A stretch of DNA of 64,000 nucleotides from Acidobacteriaceae bacterium KBS 83 (GTDB lineage: Bacteria > Acidobacteriota > Terriglobia > Terriglobales > Acidobacteriaceae), in assembly GCA_000381585.1 (NCBI GenBank), contig KB906739.1, positions 372,001-436,000 on the forward strand, written 5' to 3'. Below are positions 1 through 8,747 of this stretch, in pieces; the stretch's first letter is position 1; every line of letters starts with the position of its first letter. The notes under the pieces are model-generated. The model did no database searches. It worked only from the letters and a program-made list of their open reading frames with translations, and was not told the DNA's origin. The translations under genes and the position numbers were made by a program.

Positions 1-1620
1 CCTGGTGCGCAGGAATACATCAATTCCGTTGTTGCACTTTTTGCATCATGGGGTGTGGACCTGATCAAGCTCGACGGAGTTGCCCCCGGATCTTACAGCG
101 ATAGTGTCGCAATAGATGACCGGCCGGACGTAGCAGCATGGTCCAAGGCGATCGCCGCGAGCGGGCGCCATATCTGGCTGACAATCTCCTGGGCCATCGA
201 TCAGGACTACCTTTCCGACTTTCGTCCCTACCAAAATGCGAGACGGATTGAAGATGACATCGAATGCGAAGGACGGTGCGGCACTCTGACCAACTGGCAG
301 CGTATTTATCAGCGCTTTCGGGACCTTCCCGGTTGGCAGAACGTTGCCAGCGCAACACAGGGATGGAATGATCTGGACTCGCTTGACATCGGCGATGGTT
401 CAGTCGACGGTTTGACCAATGATGAGAAACGCACGGCACTCTCTATTTGGGCATTGGCCAATGCACCGATCTATCTTGGCGGCGACCTTACCAAGCTCGA
501 TTCCTTCGCTCGGCAGTTACTTAGTAATGATGAAGTGATTGCAGTTGATCAATCCGGGCGGCCGGCGAAGCAGGTGCTCGGCGGCGAGCAACCCGTCTGG
601 GTGTCAAGTCTCGGACAGAATACCTACTACGTAGCGCTTTTTAACTTGAATGCCACCCCGGCAATCGTTCAGGTCCCATGGAACCTTATCGGCGTGGCAG
701 GCGTTACGCAAGTACACGACTTGTGGGCTCATCAGGATCTTATATCTTCTACGGGGATGTTCTCTACATTCTTGAAAGGGCACGACGTTCGCTTGCTGAA
801 GGTGCGCACCCACGGAAACGCAGCACCACCAACTTCTACCAGTTATGAAGCAGAAGGTGCGACGCTTGGCGGATCAGCTTCGATCGCTCAATGTGCGCAA
901 TGCTCCGGTGGAGAGAAGGTTGGTAACTTTGGGCTTGGTGCCAACAACACGGTTACGTTCAATAACGTGTGGGCTCCAAGAGCAGGAATCTATCTGATGC
1001 AGGTTGATTCGATGACCCAGGGGCTGCGCGCCTACCTGTATCGGGTGAACAACGGAATGTTTCAGACGCTGAACTCCGGCGGCGGAAGCTTCTTTATTCC
1101 GGCCAGCACAACGGTCCCGGTGCGCCTGCAGAAGGGTACAAATTCGATTCAATTCGGCAGTCCGGTCAGTTATCCATCGGATCTTGATCGCATCGTGATC
1201 AGCGGCCGCGGAGATTTTCCAGAACCGTCCTTCCAAGTGTATGAAGCAGAGGTTGCAACGCTGAGCGGCAACGCAATCGGTGGTTTCAGCAATTACTCCT
1301 CCGGACTCGCCAAGACAGGGAATATCGGGGGAGGCGCAGGAAACGCGGTGACGTTCGAAAATGTGACGGTGGCTCGCTCCGGTACTTACTTGCTGGAAGT
1401 GGACTATGCCACCAGTGGAACCCGTTCATTCTTTCTGAGCGTCAATAATGGCTCACCGACCGAACTAGATCTGACCGGAAGCACATTCGACGAGCCCACA
1501 TACACCGTGATTCGCGTAAACCTCAATAAGGGAACGAATACATTGCGGTTCGATAATGCATCAGGTTACGCACCCGATCTGGATCGGGTCGTCGTTGCAC
1601 CGGTTCTCCTCGATAATTGA
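1..1620 (+). CDS. GH27-type alpha-galactosidase with two C-terminal carbohydrate-binding modules (5' end outside window)
   Basis: The frame is open from base 1, so the N-terminal part of the barrel lies upstream; the GTG at 55 is internal. The motif GVDLIKLDG (about 52-78) matches the GH27 segment holding the catalytic nucleophile Asp. WNDLDSLDIGDG (about 364-399) matches the segment with the acid/base Asp, followed by the typical LTNDEKRTALSIWALANAPI. After the all-beta domain come two related modules (about 841-1203 and 1243-1605), each starting YEAE and ending DLDR(I/V)V, as in CBM35/CBM6-like modules. The family releases terminal alpha-galactose, or related sugars, from oligo- and polysaccharides. 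The protein is probably exported, but the signal peptide is not in view. The exact substrate (galactose, N-acetylgalactosamine or L-arabinopyranose) cannot be told. Confidence 0.88.
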   Translation, partial: PGAQEYINSVVALFASWGVDLIKLDGVAPGSYSDSVAIDDRPDVAAWSKAIAASGRHIWLTISWAIDQDYLSDFRPYQNARRIEDDIECEGRCGTLTNWQRIYQRFRDLPGWQNVASATQGWNDLDSLDIGDGSVDGLTNDEKRTALSIWALANAPIYLGGDLTKLDSFARQLLSNDEVIAVDQSGRPAKQVLGGEQPVWVSSLGQNTYYVALFNLNATPAIVQVPWNLIGVAGVTQVHDLWAHQDLISSTGMFSTFLKGHDVRLLKVRTHGNAAPPTSTSYEAEGATLGGSASIAQCAQCSGGEKVGNFGLGANNTVTFNNVWAPRAGIYLMQVDSMTQGLRAYLYRVNNGMFQTLNSGGGSFFIPASTTVPVRLQKGTNSIQFGSPVSYPSDLDRIVISGRGDFPEPSFQVYEAEVATLSGNAIGGFSNYSSGLAKTGNIGGGAGNAVTFENVTVARSGTYLLEVDYATSGTRSFFLSVNNGSPTELDLTGSTFDEPTYTVIRVNLNKGTNTLRFDNASGYAPDLDRVVVAPVLLDN

Positions 1621-2017
1621 TTGGGGAAGTATTTCATTGAGAGGGCAGGAGGTGGGTGAACCGTTTGTCCAAAGCACCTCCAGGCGAACTGGCCCTCACG
1701 ATCTTTGGTGGTTGCCAAGAGCCGTCAAGGCCTCCCTGCTGGTAACAGTAAACTCGGAGATAGAGAGAAAAAGCGGTCGTCTGGAACAGCCAGCCGGTTG
1801 CTTTCCTCGTCTTTGTCTGGCGATCCTGTACCCGCGTAGGGTGTGAGAAAGCCGTCGCATTTCGCTTTGAACGTTTTGTTCTTTATTCCGAGGGGGCCGA
1901 AAACAGCAAACAATCGGACTTTCTGCCTATTCAAGGCTCGTCAGTCTGCAAACACGGAAAGAGAATGGACCAACATTGAGCAGCCATGCATGGAGTCAAT
2001 AAGGGTTTCGCAGAGAT
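1621..2017. other. Intergenic region without recognisable gene
   Basis: About 400 bases between the end of the GH27 gene and the convergent end of the formylglycine-generating enzyme gene. Short open frames exist on both strands, but none has a good ribosome binding site or recognisable protein sequence. No clear terminator hairpin with a T-run was seen. Confidence 0.5.
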
Positions 2018-3040
2018 CTATGCTTTATCGCGTTTCACGCAGCGAAAGCCGATATGTGAGGTCGAAGTGTCGACTGGCTGAGGAAAACGTGCCGCTGGGC
2101 GATAGCGCTGACAGTAGTTCGGAGCGCATAAATGCGAGCCACCCTTCAAGACTTTACGTGGGATCTTCAGGTCTGCTTCACGGGGATCATAGCTACTTAG
2201 CTCCGAACCGCCGCGCGGATTTCGGGGTATACAGCATGCCTTTACTCTTACAGCATTATGTTTTGGCTGATACCAGTCCGAGGTCCATTCCCACACGTTT
2301 CCGATCATGTCGTGAATTCCATAGCCATTCGCGGGAAACGCGTCCACAGGAGAGGTGCCCTCAAAGCCATCGTTGCACAGATTATGCCAGGGAAATTCGC
2401 CTTGCCACGTATTCGCCATATGATGTCCGTCAGAAAGCAGTTCCTCCCCCCATGCATAGGCAGCCCGATCGCGTCCCCCACGCGCGGCAAACTCCCACTC
2501 AGCCTCGGTTGGCAAGTCTTTTCCAGCCCATTTCGAATAGGCCTCTGCGTCGGAATACGCAATGTGGACGACTGGATGCATTTCCAGTCCTTCAAGTGAG
2601 CTCATCGGACCGAGCGGATGTCGCCAGTCTGCGCCGTTTATGAAGTGCCACCAGTTGTAAAGATTCAGTTTTACCCGTCGTTTTGGCTTTATGAATACAG
2701 CCGACCCCGCGTGAAGCATCTCCGGCAATGCCCCCGGATAGCTGTCCGGGTTTGGCGGAAGTTCTGCGAAAGTGACATACCCCGTTTCCTTCACAAATTG
2801 AAAGAAATCGCGATTCGTAACGGGAAAGGGATCAATCCGGAAGGCATTTACTTGCACGTGATGCTGCGGAGCTTCTTCCGGATAGTGATGGTCTGAGCCC
2901 ATCCAATAGGTACCTCCGGAAACCCACACCATTTGCGAGGAACCTCTTACATCGTTCTCCTCTGAAGAGGCGGCGAGGTGCGTACCTATATCCTGCATAG
3001 GGCTATTTCTCTGTGTGGTTTGAGCTTGCTTGTCTGGCAC
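2018..3040 (-). CDS. Formylglycine-generating enzyme (SUMF1/FGE-sulfatase family)
   Basis: 340 residues, GTG start with GGAGAG about 6 bases upstream. The FGE-sulfatase fold is visible from MVWVSGGTYWMGSD (about residues 37-50), through WEFAARGG and IGNVWEWTSDWY, to a C-terminal GFRC. The segment GGSHLCAPNYCQRYR contains the C-x4-C pair that binds copper in true FGEs and oxidises the sulfatase active-site Cys (or Ser) to formylglycine. Many family members used for other reactions (EgtB, PvdO) lack this pair, so a sulfatase-activating role is favoured. No signal peptide is evident, consistent with a cytoplasmic enzyme acting on nascent sulfatases. No sulfatase gene lies within the window, so its client must be encoded elsewhere. 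Confidence 0.88.
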   Translation of the reverse strand: MPDKQAQTTQRNSPMQDIGTHLAASSEENDVRGSSQMVWVSGGTYWMGSDHHYPEEAPQHHVQVNAFRIDPFPVTNRDFFQFVKETGYVTFAELPPNPDSYPGALPEMLHAGSAVFIKPKRRVKLNLYNWWHFINGADWRHPLGPMSSLEGLEMHPVVHIAYSDAEAYSKWAGKDLPTEAEWEFAARGGRDRAAYAWGEELLSDGHHMANTWQGEFPWHNLCNDGFEGTSPVDAFPANGYGIHDMIGNVWEWTSDWYQPKHNAVRVKACCIPRNPRGGSELSSYDPREADLKIPRKVLKGGSHLCAPNYCQRYRPAARFPQPVDTSTSHIGFRCVKRDKA

Positions 3041-3461
3041 AAGGGACTCTCCATATGGAAAGAATTATTGCTTTGGAGCGCGCTGATGGGCAATCGGATT
3101 GGTCTTATCGTTGTAGTGGAAGATTTGGGTTGCAGATGTGGTTTGAGGCACCGATATCGACGACCTTGCGATAGGACCGAAGCCCGATTGCTTTCAGTGG
3201 CCTAGGCTGTGAAAATTGGCTTCGACAGAATCGTTGGGGCAACATGTACACGACAACTGCGTGTACTCCTATTCGTGTGGTGGGATACGCCAAATCGCCA
3301 ACCTGCAGGAGGGTATTTTGAGGGGAATGATGCACTGACTGTGTACAGAACCAATACCACCTCGTTTCCGCCACGGCGATTAGTTGGCCACCTTTTATCC
3401 GGGACGTGTGAAGGGGCCCAAGGCGACCAACATCGTAACGCAAGCGTCGTAAAGGTCGCCA
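3041..3461. other. Intergenic region, nothing recognised
   Basis: About 420 bases between the divergent FGE gene and the DUF1622 gene. It must hold the promoters of both. I found no convincing small gene, RNA or dyad matching the regulatory sites seen further right in the window. Confidence 0.4.
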
Positions 3462-3884
3462 ATGGAAGAGTTACTGAAATCGCTTTGGGGGATCGCCGCG
3501 ACAATAGTAGAGGGCGCAGCCGCTCTACTCATTGTCATTAGTGCGGCTGAGGCGTTTGCGATGTCTTTGCTGCGCTTCCGAGCCACCGCGCAGAAGATGG
3601 AGATCTGGATGCATTTTGCGACCTGGTTGTTGCTTGGCCTCGAATTCGAGCTTGCGGCCGACGTTATCCGTATGGCGATTGCTCCGTCATGGTCAGACAT
3701 CGGTCAACTGGCATCCATCGCCGCGATCCGCACGTTTCGAAGCTTCTTCCTGGATAAGGACATCGAAAAGGCATCCGACTCCGGAAAAAGTCCTGATCAG
3801 TTCATCGCGATCGGTGATGGTCCGGCTGTTCTTTCGGGATCCGACAATATGCCCCTTACAATGCCTTGGGCGACGGCTACGTGA
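3462..3884 (+). CDS. DUF1622 family membrane protein
   Basis: 140 residues. The first two thirds match DUF1622: an N-terminal membrane helix (IVEGAAALLIVISAAEAF), a basic linker, a second hydrophobic helix (MHFATWLLLGLEFELAADV), then IGQLASIAAIRTFRSFFLD. The family function is unknown; DUF1622 genes are often met near stress and ion-transport genes. The start has AAAGG 7-8 bases upstream. Family members usually stop soon after the RTFxxFFL helix. Here about 35 unrelated residues follow and overlap an out-of-frame fragment of another gene, so the original C-terminus was probably lost at a recombination junction near 3790-3815. Confidence 0.75.
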   Translation: MEELLKSLWGIAATIVEGAAALLIVISAAEAFAMSLLRFRATAQKMEIWMHFATWLLLGLEFELAADVIRMAIAPSWSDIGQLASIAAIRTFRSFFLDKDIEKASDSGKSPDQFIAIGDGPAVLSGSDNMPLTMPWATAT

Positions 3885-4102
3885 AGTTCGCCGGGAGAGT
3901 TTCAGCTGGCGGAATCTCCGGACGCATAGCCTACGAAGGTTATACGCAGAACGCTCCGTTTGGCGGCGTCATCGCGACCCCGGAGCTGCAACTTGGAATC
4001 AGTGTTCTCGACAACACGAGCGGGCAAATGATCATTTGCGACGGGATGCCCAGCCTCGGACCGCCTGAGACGATCGGCCGTTTCGTATGCACGTGGAAGT
4101 AA
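3818..4102 (+). pseudogene. C-terminal fragment of an unrecognised protein
   Basis: The frame is open only after a stop at 3815-3817 and has no plausible start; a TTG at 3866 has no good ribosome binding site. The roughly 90 readable residues are rich in Gly and aromatic residues and end GRFVCTWK. They look like the tail of a larger, perhaps exported, beta-rich protein. They overlap the last 65 bases of the DUF1622 gene in another frame. I do not recognise the family. Together with the next two entries it marks a stretch of fused gene ends. Confidence 0.35.
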
Positions 4103-4286
4103 GTCTAATGCTTCGGCTTTTATGAGGAGATGCATCAACTCGATATGAGGAGATTCTCGCTTCTTCGTCTCGGCCATGAGCGGGGGAATCCATTCCGAGT
4201 TAATCAAACTCCGAGCGGTGCACCGCCTGTACCGGTATATGACTGTGCCCCTGCCGTCTGCTGCATACAGGTGGGGAGGGTGCCAT

Positions 4287-4701
4287 TTGAACCCTATCAT
4301 CCTACGTTCCATCGAACGCATGTTGCCGGTTCTCATCGGTGGCGTACTCATTTACTCAGGCTTCCGCCTGTTTCTCGGAATGCCAGAGCGTACCGAGAGC
4401 GAAGGCGAGGTGCTCCTGCCGGGCGGGGATTGCGATCTACCTGGCCCGGATCGGCCCTAGGGCATTCTTCGCGCAATGCGGTGCTATCGTGGTTGCCACC
4501 TCATTCGATGAGGCGATCTTCTACAAGAAGGGTTCCAACCGGGCATTTACTCACATCGGGGAACAATCAGCCTCCAATCAGACGGCGTTCTCTCCGTGTG
4601 CTGGAACGCCTGTTCGTTCTGGCTGCAATATTGCAGCCAGTATTCGGCCAGCCGAGCAACGATCCACAGCAACTGCAAGAGAGTGGCATAGCCAAAATTG
4701 A
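4287..4701 (+). pseudogene. Frameshifted membrane-anchored hypothetical protein
   Basis: TTG start at 4287 with GGGGAGGG 6-8 bases upstream. The first frame gives a membrane helix (MLPVLIGGVLIYSGFRLFL), then PERTESEGEVLLPGG. The continuation IAIYLARIGPRAFFAQCGA with a second hydrophobic helix lies in the next frame. The shift occurs in or beside the G-rich run at about 4423-4432. A protein with two helices joined by an LPGG-(I)-xIYxxRxGP segment is, from memory, a recurring uncharacterised bacterial type. Similarity fades after about 4545, where the sequence merges with debris of the next gene. Function unknown. A single-base sequencing error could explain the frameshift, but not the lost C-terminus. 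Confidence 0.5.
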
Positions 4702-5044
4702 TGACTGGATGGACTACACCCGGCGCACCGGTGACGCCAAGAACGGGCAAATGCAGCACATCTCTGCGAAACGTCTGCGGCTCGTTGGACCGAAAGACGT
4801 GTACATTCGCTGGCGGACGAAGCTGCTTGATCAGTTTGCTGGCGGCATCATGATTGCCGTGGATGAGAGAGACGTTGATCCCGGCCTCTTTCAGCCGCGT
4901 CATCTGTCGGTTGAAGAACAACGCCGACCCAAAGCTCTTCAGGCCGACGTCGTAGAGGTCGCCAGCGATGATGACGAAGTCAACCTGATGGGCCAGAGTG
5001 GAATCCAGCAGCTTCTCGAAGGCGCGCCGCGAACTTAAGTCCAC
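4700..5044 (-). pseudogene. Fragment of an SbcD/YhaO-like metallophosphoesterase (DNA-repair exonuclease family)
   Basis: The minus-strand frame shows SRRAFEKLLDSTLAHQVDFV, then IIAGDLYD and IHGNHDAAS, the metal-binding GDxxD and GNHD motifs of SbcD/Mre11-like nucleases, followed by NVHVFRSNEPQTF. The first metal-binding motif (DxH near the N-terminus) is missing because a stop precedes residue 1, and everything after about residue 115 is lost. It cannot be a working nuclease. It lies tail-to-tail with the frameshifted gene at 4287, and the exact junction is blurred. Confidence 0.7.
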
Positions 5045-5270
5045 TCAGTGAAACAGACGCCCCGCGCCGACAAAGAATTGCACAATCGAGGCGAGCTGAG
5101 TGCAAATGACTGGGGGTCAATGCAGGTTTTCACTTCAGCGCCGAACATTTTCTGTTTCTGTCTAACGAAAACCGACATCGCGGCTGAGTGCAGGATAGGT
5201 CCTGAGGAACGCGCTCGTGGTCAGTCATTCCGTTAATCGGCTGTCTGAAGCCGCTCCATTGACTTGATGA

Positions 5271-8200
5271 CTAATCCTCATCGCCCTCCTCTGGAATATT
5301 GGCCGGGCGCTGGTTAGGCTGAATGGCGGGATGATGCTCGCGCTGGAGTTGGCGATTCATCTCCGGTATTTGAGTCTGTTTGAAACTTTCCCAGCCGGGT
5401 AGAACCGCCTTTCCCTCCTCTTGGACGTGCGCAGCCGCGGCGAGAAGTGCCACCGTGGGATTAACGTCGGCCTGTTCGAGCTCATTGTAGAGTTGAGCTG
5501 CTTCCCCTCTCACCTCGTCGATGCCCGGAAGCTGTTCGGCCGCGGCTTTGGCGCCGCCCTTGGTTCCATCGAGGATCGTCCCCAGCGCCGTATGGAAGGT
5601 CGCAAGCTGAGCGGCAAGGGCCTTGTCTTGAATAGCATTTATCTGCTCCATCACGGAATGCGCCTCGAGATCGGCCTTCGCGAGAACATCCAGCGAGGCC
5701 GCCATGGTTGTCTGAGCTGCATGCAACGCTTCAAGCTCGGCCTGCGACATGAAGACACGTGGATCCATCTTCACGGTGAGGGGAGCGGTCTCGCTCTTGC
5801 CATCGACTGTCAGCCTCACGGTGTAGAGACCTGGTACGACGAGCGGCCCCTGCGGAGCGAGAGGCGTGCGATGCGGGACTGCGGCAATAGGATAGTCATA
5901 GTGCGTGGCGGTGGGTGCGGCTGCGCGCAGATCCCAGACCCAGCGGTGCATGCCCGCTGTTTTCGGTAGGGGACCACGACGCAGCGGCCAATACGCCGGG
6001 ATGAGTTGAGTGCGTAGCTCCTTCGGCGCTGGCGCCACCCGATCATCGCTGGTGAATTTGCGCAGCAGGTTACCAGCGCTGTCGAGGATTTCTAGCGAGA
6101 CGCTGCCGTGTGCATCCTGCGGCAGATCATAATCGATGATGGCGCCGTCGGGAGGGTTCTCGCCTGCGGGCTCGTCGGCGGGCAATGGCGTGTCGGTATT
6201 GGTGTCGCGGCGCACGCGCCATGCTGCAGCGGGTGCAAACAAATTATCCTTTATGTCCCCTTGAGCTGCGGCCAATTGGCGCAGCGGGCTCACGTCATCC
6301 AACACCCAGAAAGAGCGGCCATGCGTTGCGACGATCAAGTCGTCCTCCTTAACAAGCAGATCGCGCATGGAGGTGGATGGCAAGTTGTATTGCAATGGAC
6401 GCCAGTGCACTCCGTCGTCGAACGAAGTCCACACGGCGTGCTCGGTCGCCGCATACAGGAGACCGGGCTGCGCCGGATCGGCGCGCACTGCATTCACCGG
6501 CGCATCGTCAGGAAGACCGGCGCTGATGGAAACCCAACTTTTGCCACCGTCGTGAGTGCGATAGATGTAAGGCCGCAGGTCATCGACCCGCATTCGGTTC
6601 ACCGCCACGTAGGCCGAGTTGTCATCGAAGCGGGATGCATCGATCTGCGCGATCTTGCTCCACGGCACAACACCGGGTGGCGTTATGTTGCTCCAGTTAG
6701 AGCCGCTATCCTTTGTGATCCAGACCAGTCCGTCATCCGTGCCCGCCCAGATCGTTTGCGTTGTCTTGAAGGACGCAGCGACCGAGTAGATGACACCGCG
6801 GCGTTCCTTCATCTCATCGGGCGTAAGAGCTGGCACCGTTGATAGTTGGCCAGTGGTTTCCCTGCTCAGGTCCGGGCTGATCGTCTTCCAGTTCGCGCCA
6901 CCATCGGCTGTTGCGAAGAGGTGGTTCGCAGCGTAGTACATGATGTGGGGATCGACCGGCGAGAACAGGATCGGCTCGGTGCGATCTGCACGGAATTCCT
7001 TCTTGCGCATGGGAAGAGGGGTTACATTCTGGACCTGGCCGGTCACCTTGTCGTAGCGGGAGACTTCCGTTCTACCCGCGCCGTAAATGATACCCGGATG
7101 GAGCGGATCGGGCGCTGCGTAGCCATATTCAATGATGCCAGCAGGATGCCACTCACGGAAGGTGATCTGGCCGTCATTGCCGCGCGTGGAGGTGCAGACC
7201 GAACCGCTTTCCTGCTGCCCCGCGCATACCTGATAGGGGAATCCATCGGTCGCTGCTACATGATAGAGCTGCGCGGTGGGTTGGTTGTACCAGGAACTCC
7301 AGGTTTCGCCGCCGTTCACGCTGACCACTGCTCCCTGGTCGCTGACAAGCAGCAGGATGCTTGGATTGTGTGGGTTGATCCATAGATTCTGGTAATCGTC
7401 GCCGCCCGGTGCGCCGCGGAGGCTGGTCCACGTCTGGCCGCCATCGGTGGACTTACACGTCACAATGCTTGTGCTATAGACGACGTCCGGATTCTGCGGA
7501 TCGACCCTCGGCACCGGCAGGTCCCCGCCACCTATCTTCATGGCTGGGCGTGAGTCGTCGGTAATCTTGCGCCAGCTCATCCCGGCATCATCGGAACGAT
7601 AGACGCCCAACCCTTTGCTGGATGCGTAGTCGCCCTCTTCTTTCGTAGACAGGGTTGCGTAAATGCGGCGGGGATCACTTGCTGCGATGGCTATGTTGAT
7701 CTGCACCAGATCCTTGGGCAGGCCATCAATCAGCTGCTTCCAGGTGCTGCCTCCATCGGTGGATTTGAAGAGGCCGCCGTTCGTTCCTTCGTAACTGTTC
7801 TTATCTTCCCATGGACCCAGCCGTGCATCCCATATCGCCGCATAGATGATTTGCGGATTCTTTGGATCAATGGCGATATCGGAGCCGCCAGTGTTCTCGT
7901 CTTTGTAGAGTACTTTTTCCCAAATCCTGCCGCCATCCTGCGAGCGGAAGATGCCGCGTTCGGCGTTCGGTCCATACGCATGGCCCAGGACAGCGGCGAA
8001 GAGCCGATTGGGATTGGACGGATCGACAGCAAGCGCAGGAATCTGCTGCCCATCGCGAAGACCGAGGTGCGTCCAGGTCCTGCCCGCATCGGCAGAGCGA
8101 TAAATGCCATCGCCAACAGACAGGTCAGGGCGATGTAGACCTTCTCCACTCGCAACGTAAATCACGTTGCTATCGGATGGTGCGACAGCGATGGCTCCGA

Positions 8201-8486
8201 TGGACTGAGTGTCCTGACCATCGAAAATCGGATTCCATGTGCGGCCGTAATCAGTGGATTTCCAGACGCCACCGTCAACCTGGCCTACGTAGAAAACATT
8301 GGGCTGATTGGGGACGCCGGCCGCTGCGCGCGTGCGCCCACCGCGAAAGGGTCCGATCATGCGCCAACGCATCTCTGGCATCGGCGCCGAGTTTTCCGTG
8401 GCGAAGCAAGCAGCTGGGGCCAGAACCGCCGCCGTTGAAAGGATTGCAGACCATATGAGCTTTGCAGCGGGGCTATTCTCGTTCAT
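5271..8486 (-). CDS. VPS10/sortilin-type beta-propeller protein ('glycosyl hydrolase' family of Acidobacteria)
   Basis: About 1,071 residues from an ATG at 8486, chosen because GAGGAGTAGGG lies just upstream; the frame is open a further 17 codons. A signal peptide follows (hydrophobic LIWSAILSTAAVLAPAACFA). Repeated Asp-box/BNR motifs such as GGVWKSTDYGRTW, GIYRSADAGRTW, GLFKSTDGGSTW and SFDDGVHW run through two thirds of the protein and build one or two large propellers. The C-terminal 300 residues contain a DLRAAAPT segment and an alpha-helical region. Related acidobacterial proteins are annotated as VPS10-domain or glycosyl hydrolase, but enzymatic activity is unproven; binding or degradation of extracellular polymers is an inference. 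The gene is monocistronic as far as visible, 262 bases downstream of the TonB receptor gene. Confidence 0.85.
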   Translation of the reverse strand: MNENSPAAKLIWSAILSTAAVLAPAACFATENSAPMPEMRWRMIGPFRGGRTRAAAGVPNQPNVFYVGQVDGGVWKSTDYGRTWNPIFDGQDTQSIGAIAVAPSDSNVIYVASGEGLHRPDLSVGDGIYRSADAGRTWTHLGLRDGQQIPALAVDPSNPNRLFAAVLGHAYGPNAERGIFRSQDGGRIWEKVLYKDENTGGSDIAIDPKNPQIIYAAIWDARLGPWEDKNSYEGTNGGLFKSTDGGSTWKQLIDGLPKDLVQINIAIAASDPRRIYATLSTKEEGDYASSKGLGVYRSDDAGMSWRKITDDSRPAMKIGGGDLPVPRVDPQNPDVVYSTSIVTCKSTDGGQTWTSLRGAPGGDDYQNLWINPHNPSILLLVSDQGAVVSVNGGETWSSWYNQPTAQLYHVAATDGFPYQVCAGQQESGSVCTSTRGNDGQITFREWHPAGIIEYGYAAPDPLHPGIIYGAGRTEVSRYDKVTGQVQNVTPLPMRKKEFRADRTEPILFSPVDPHIMYYAANHLFATADGGANWKTISPDLSRETTGQLSTVPALTPDEMKERRGVIYSVAASFKTTQTIWAGTDDGLVWITKDSGSNWSNITPPGVVPWSKIAQIDASRFDDNSAYVAVNRMRVDDLRPYIYRTHDGGKSWVSISAGLPDDAPVNAVRADPAQPGLLYAATEHAVWTSFDDGVHWRPLQYNLPSTSMRDLLVKEDDLIVATHGRSFWVLDDVSPLRQLAAAQGDIKDNLFAPAAAWRVRRDTNTDTPLPADEPAGENPPDGAIIDYDLPQDAHGSVSLEILDSAGNLLRKFTSDDRVAPAPKELRTQLIPAYWPLRRGPLPKTAGMHRWVWDLRAAAPTATHYDYPIAAVPHRTPLAPQGPLVVPGLYTVRLTVDGKSETAPLTVKMDPRVFMSQAELEALHAAQTTMAASLDVLAKADLEAHSVMEQINAIQDKALAAQLATFHTALGTILDGTKGGAKAAAEQLPGIDEVRGEAAQLYNELEQADVNPTVALLAAAAHVQEEGKAVLPGWESFKQTQIPEMNRQLQREHHPAIQPNQRPANIPEEGDED

Positions 8487-8747
8487 TCCGATCCCTACTC
8501 CTCTAAAGAGCGCCAACGGCTGAGAACAGCTATCCATGCCACACCCGACTCTCTGCCTCTCTAGCCAATGTCATTAAACTGGCTGCGTGATCATGAACAA
8601 GTCGCGGATAGCTTTCGCAGATTTCCTGAGATGACGCATTGCATTCATAATGCCAGATATGAACCCGACAAAAAGCCGCCTCGACGAGCGTGTTCGAGCT
8701 GCGTCTCAGAGTTCGCTGCTAATTCGTATTGATACTGGCTCAGGAAC

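Noticed and set aside
1843-2643. Long plus-strand open frame (266 codons)
   Set aside because: Antisense to the formylglycine-generating enzyme, whose motifs are complete; the plus frame has no family features.
4130-5038. 302-codon plus-strand frame
   Set aside because: Runs antisense through the SbcD-like fragment and across the frameshifted membrane gene; no recognisable domain and Arg/Ser/Pro-rich as expected for a shadow.
6108-6842. 244-codon plus-strand frame
   Set aside because: Shadow of the VPS10-type gene, lacking a ribosome binding site or family motifs.
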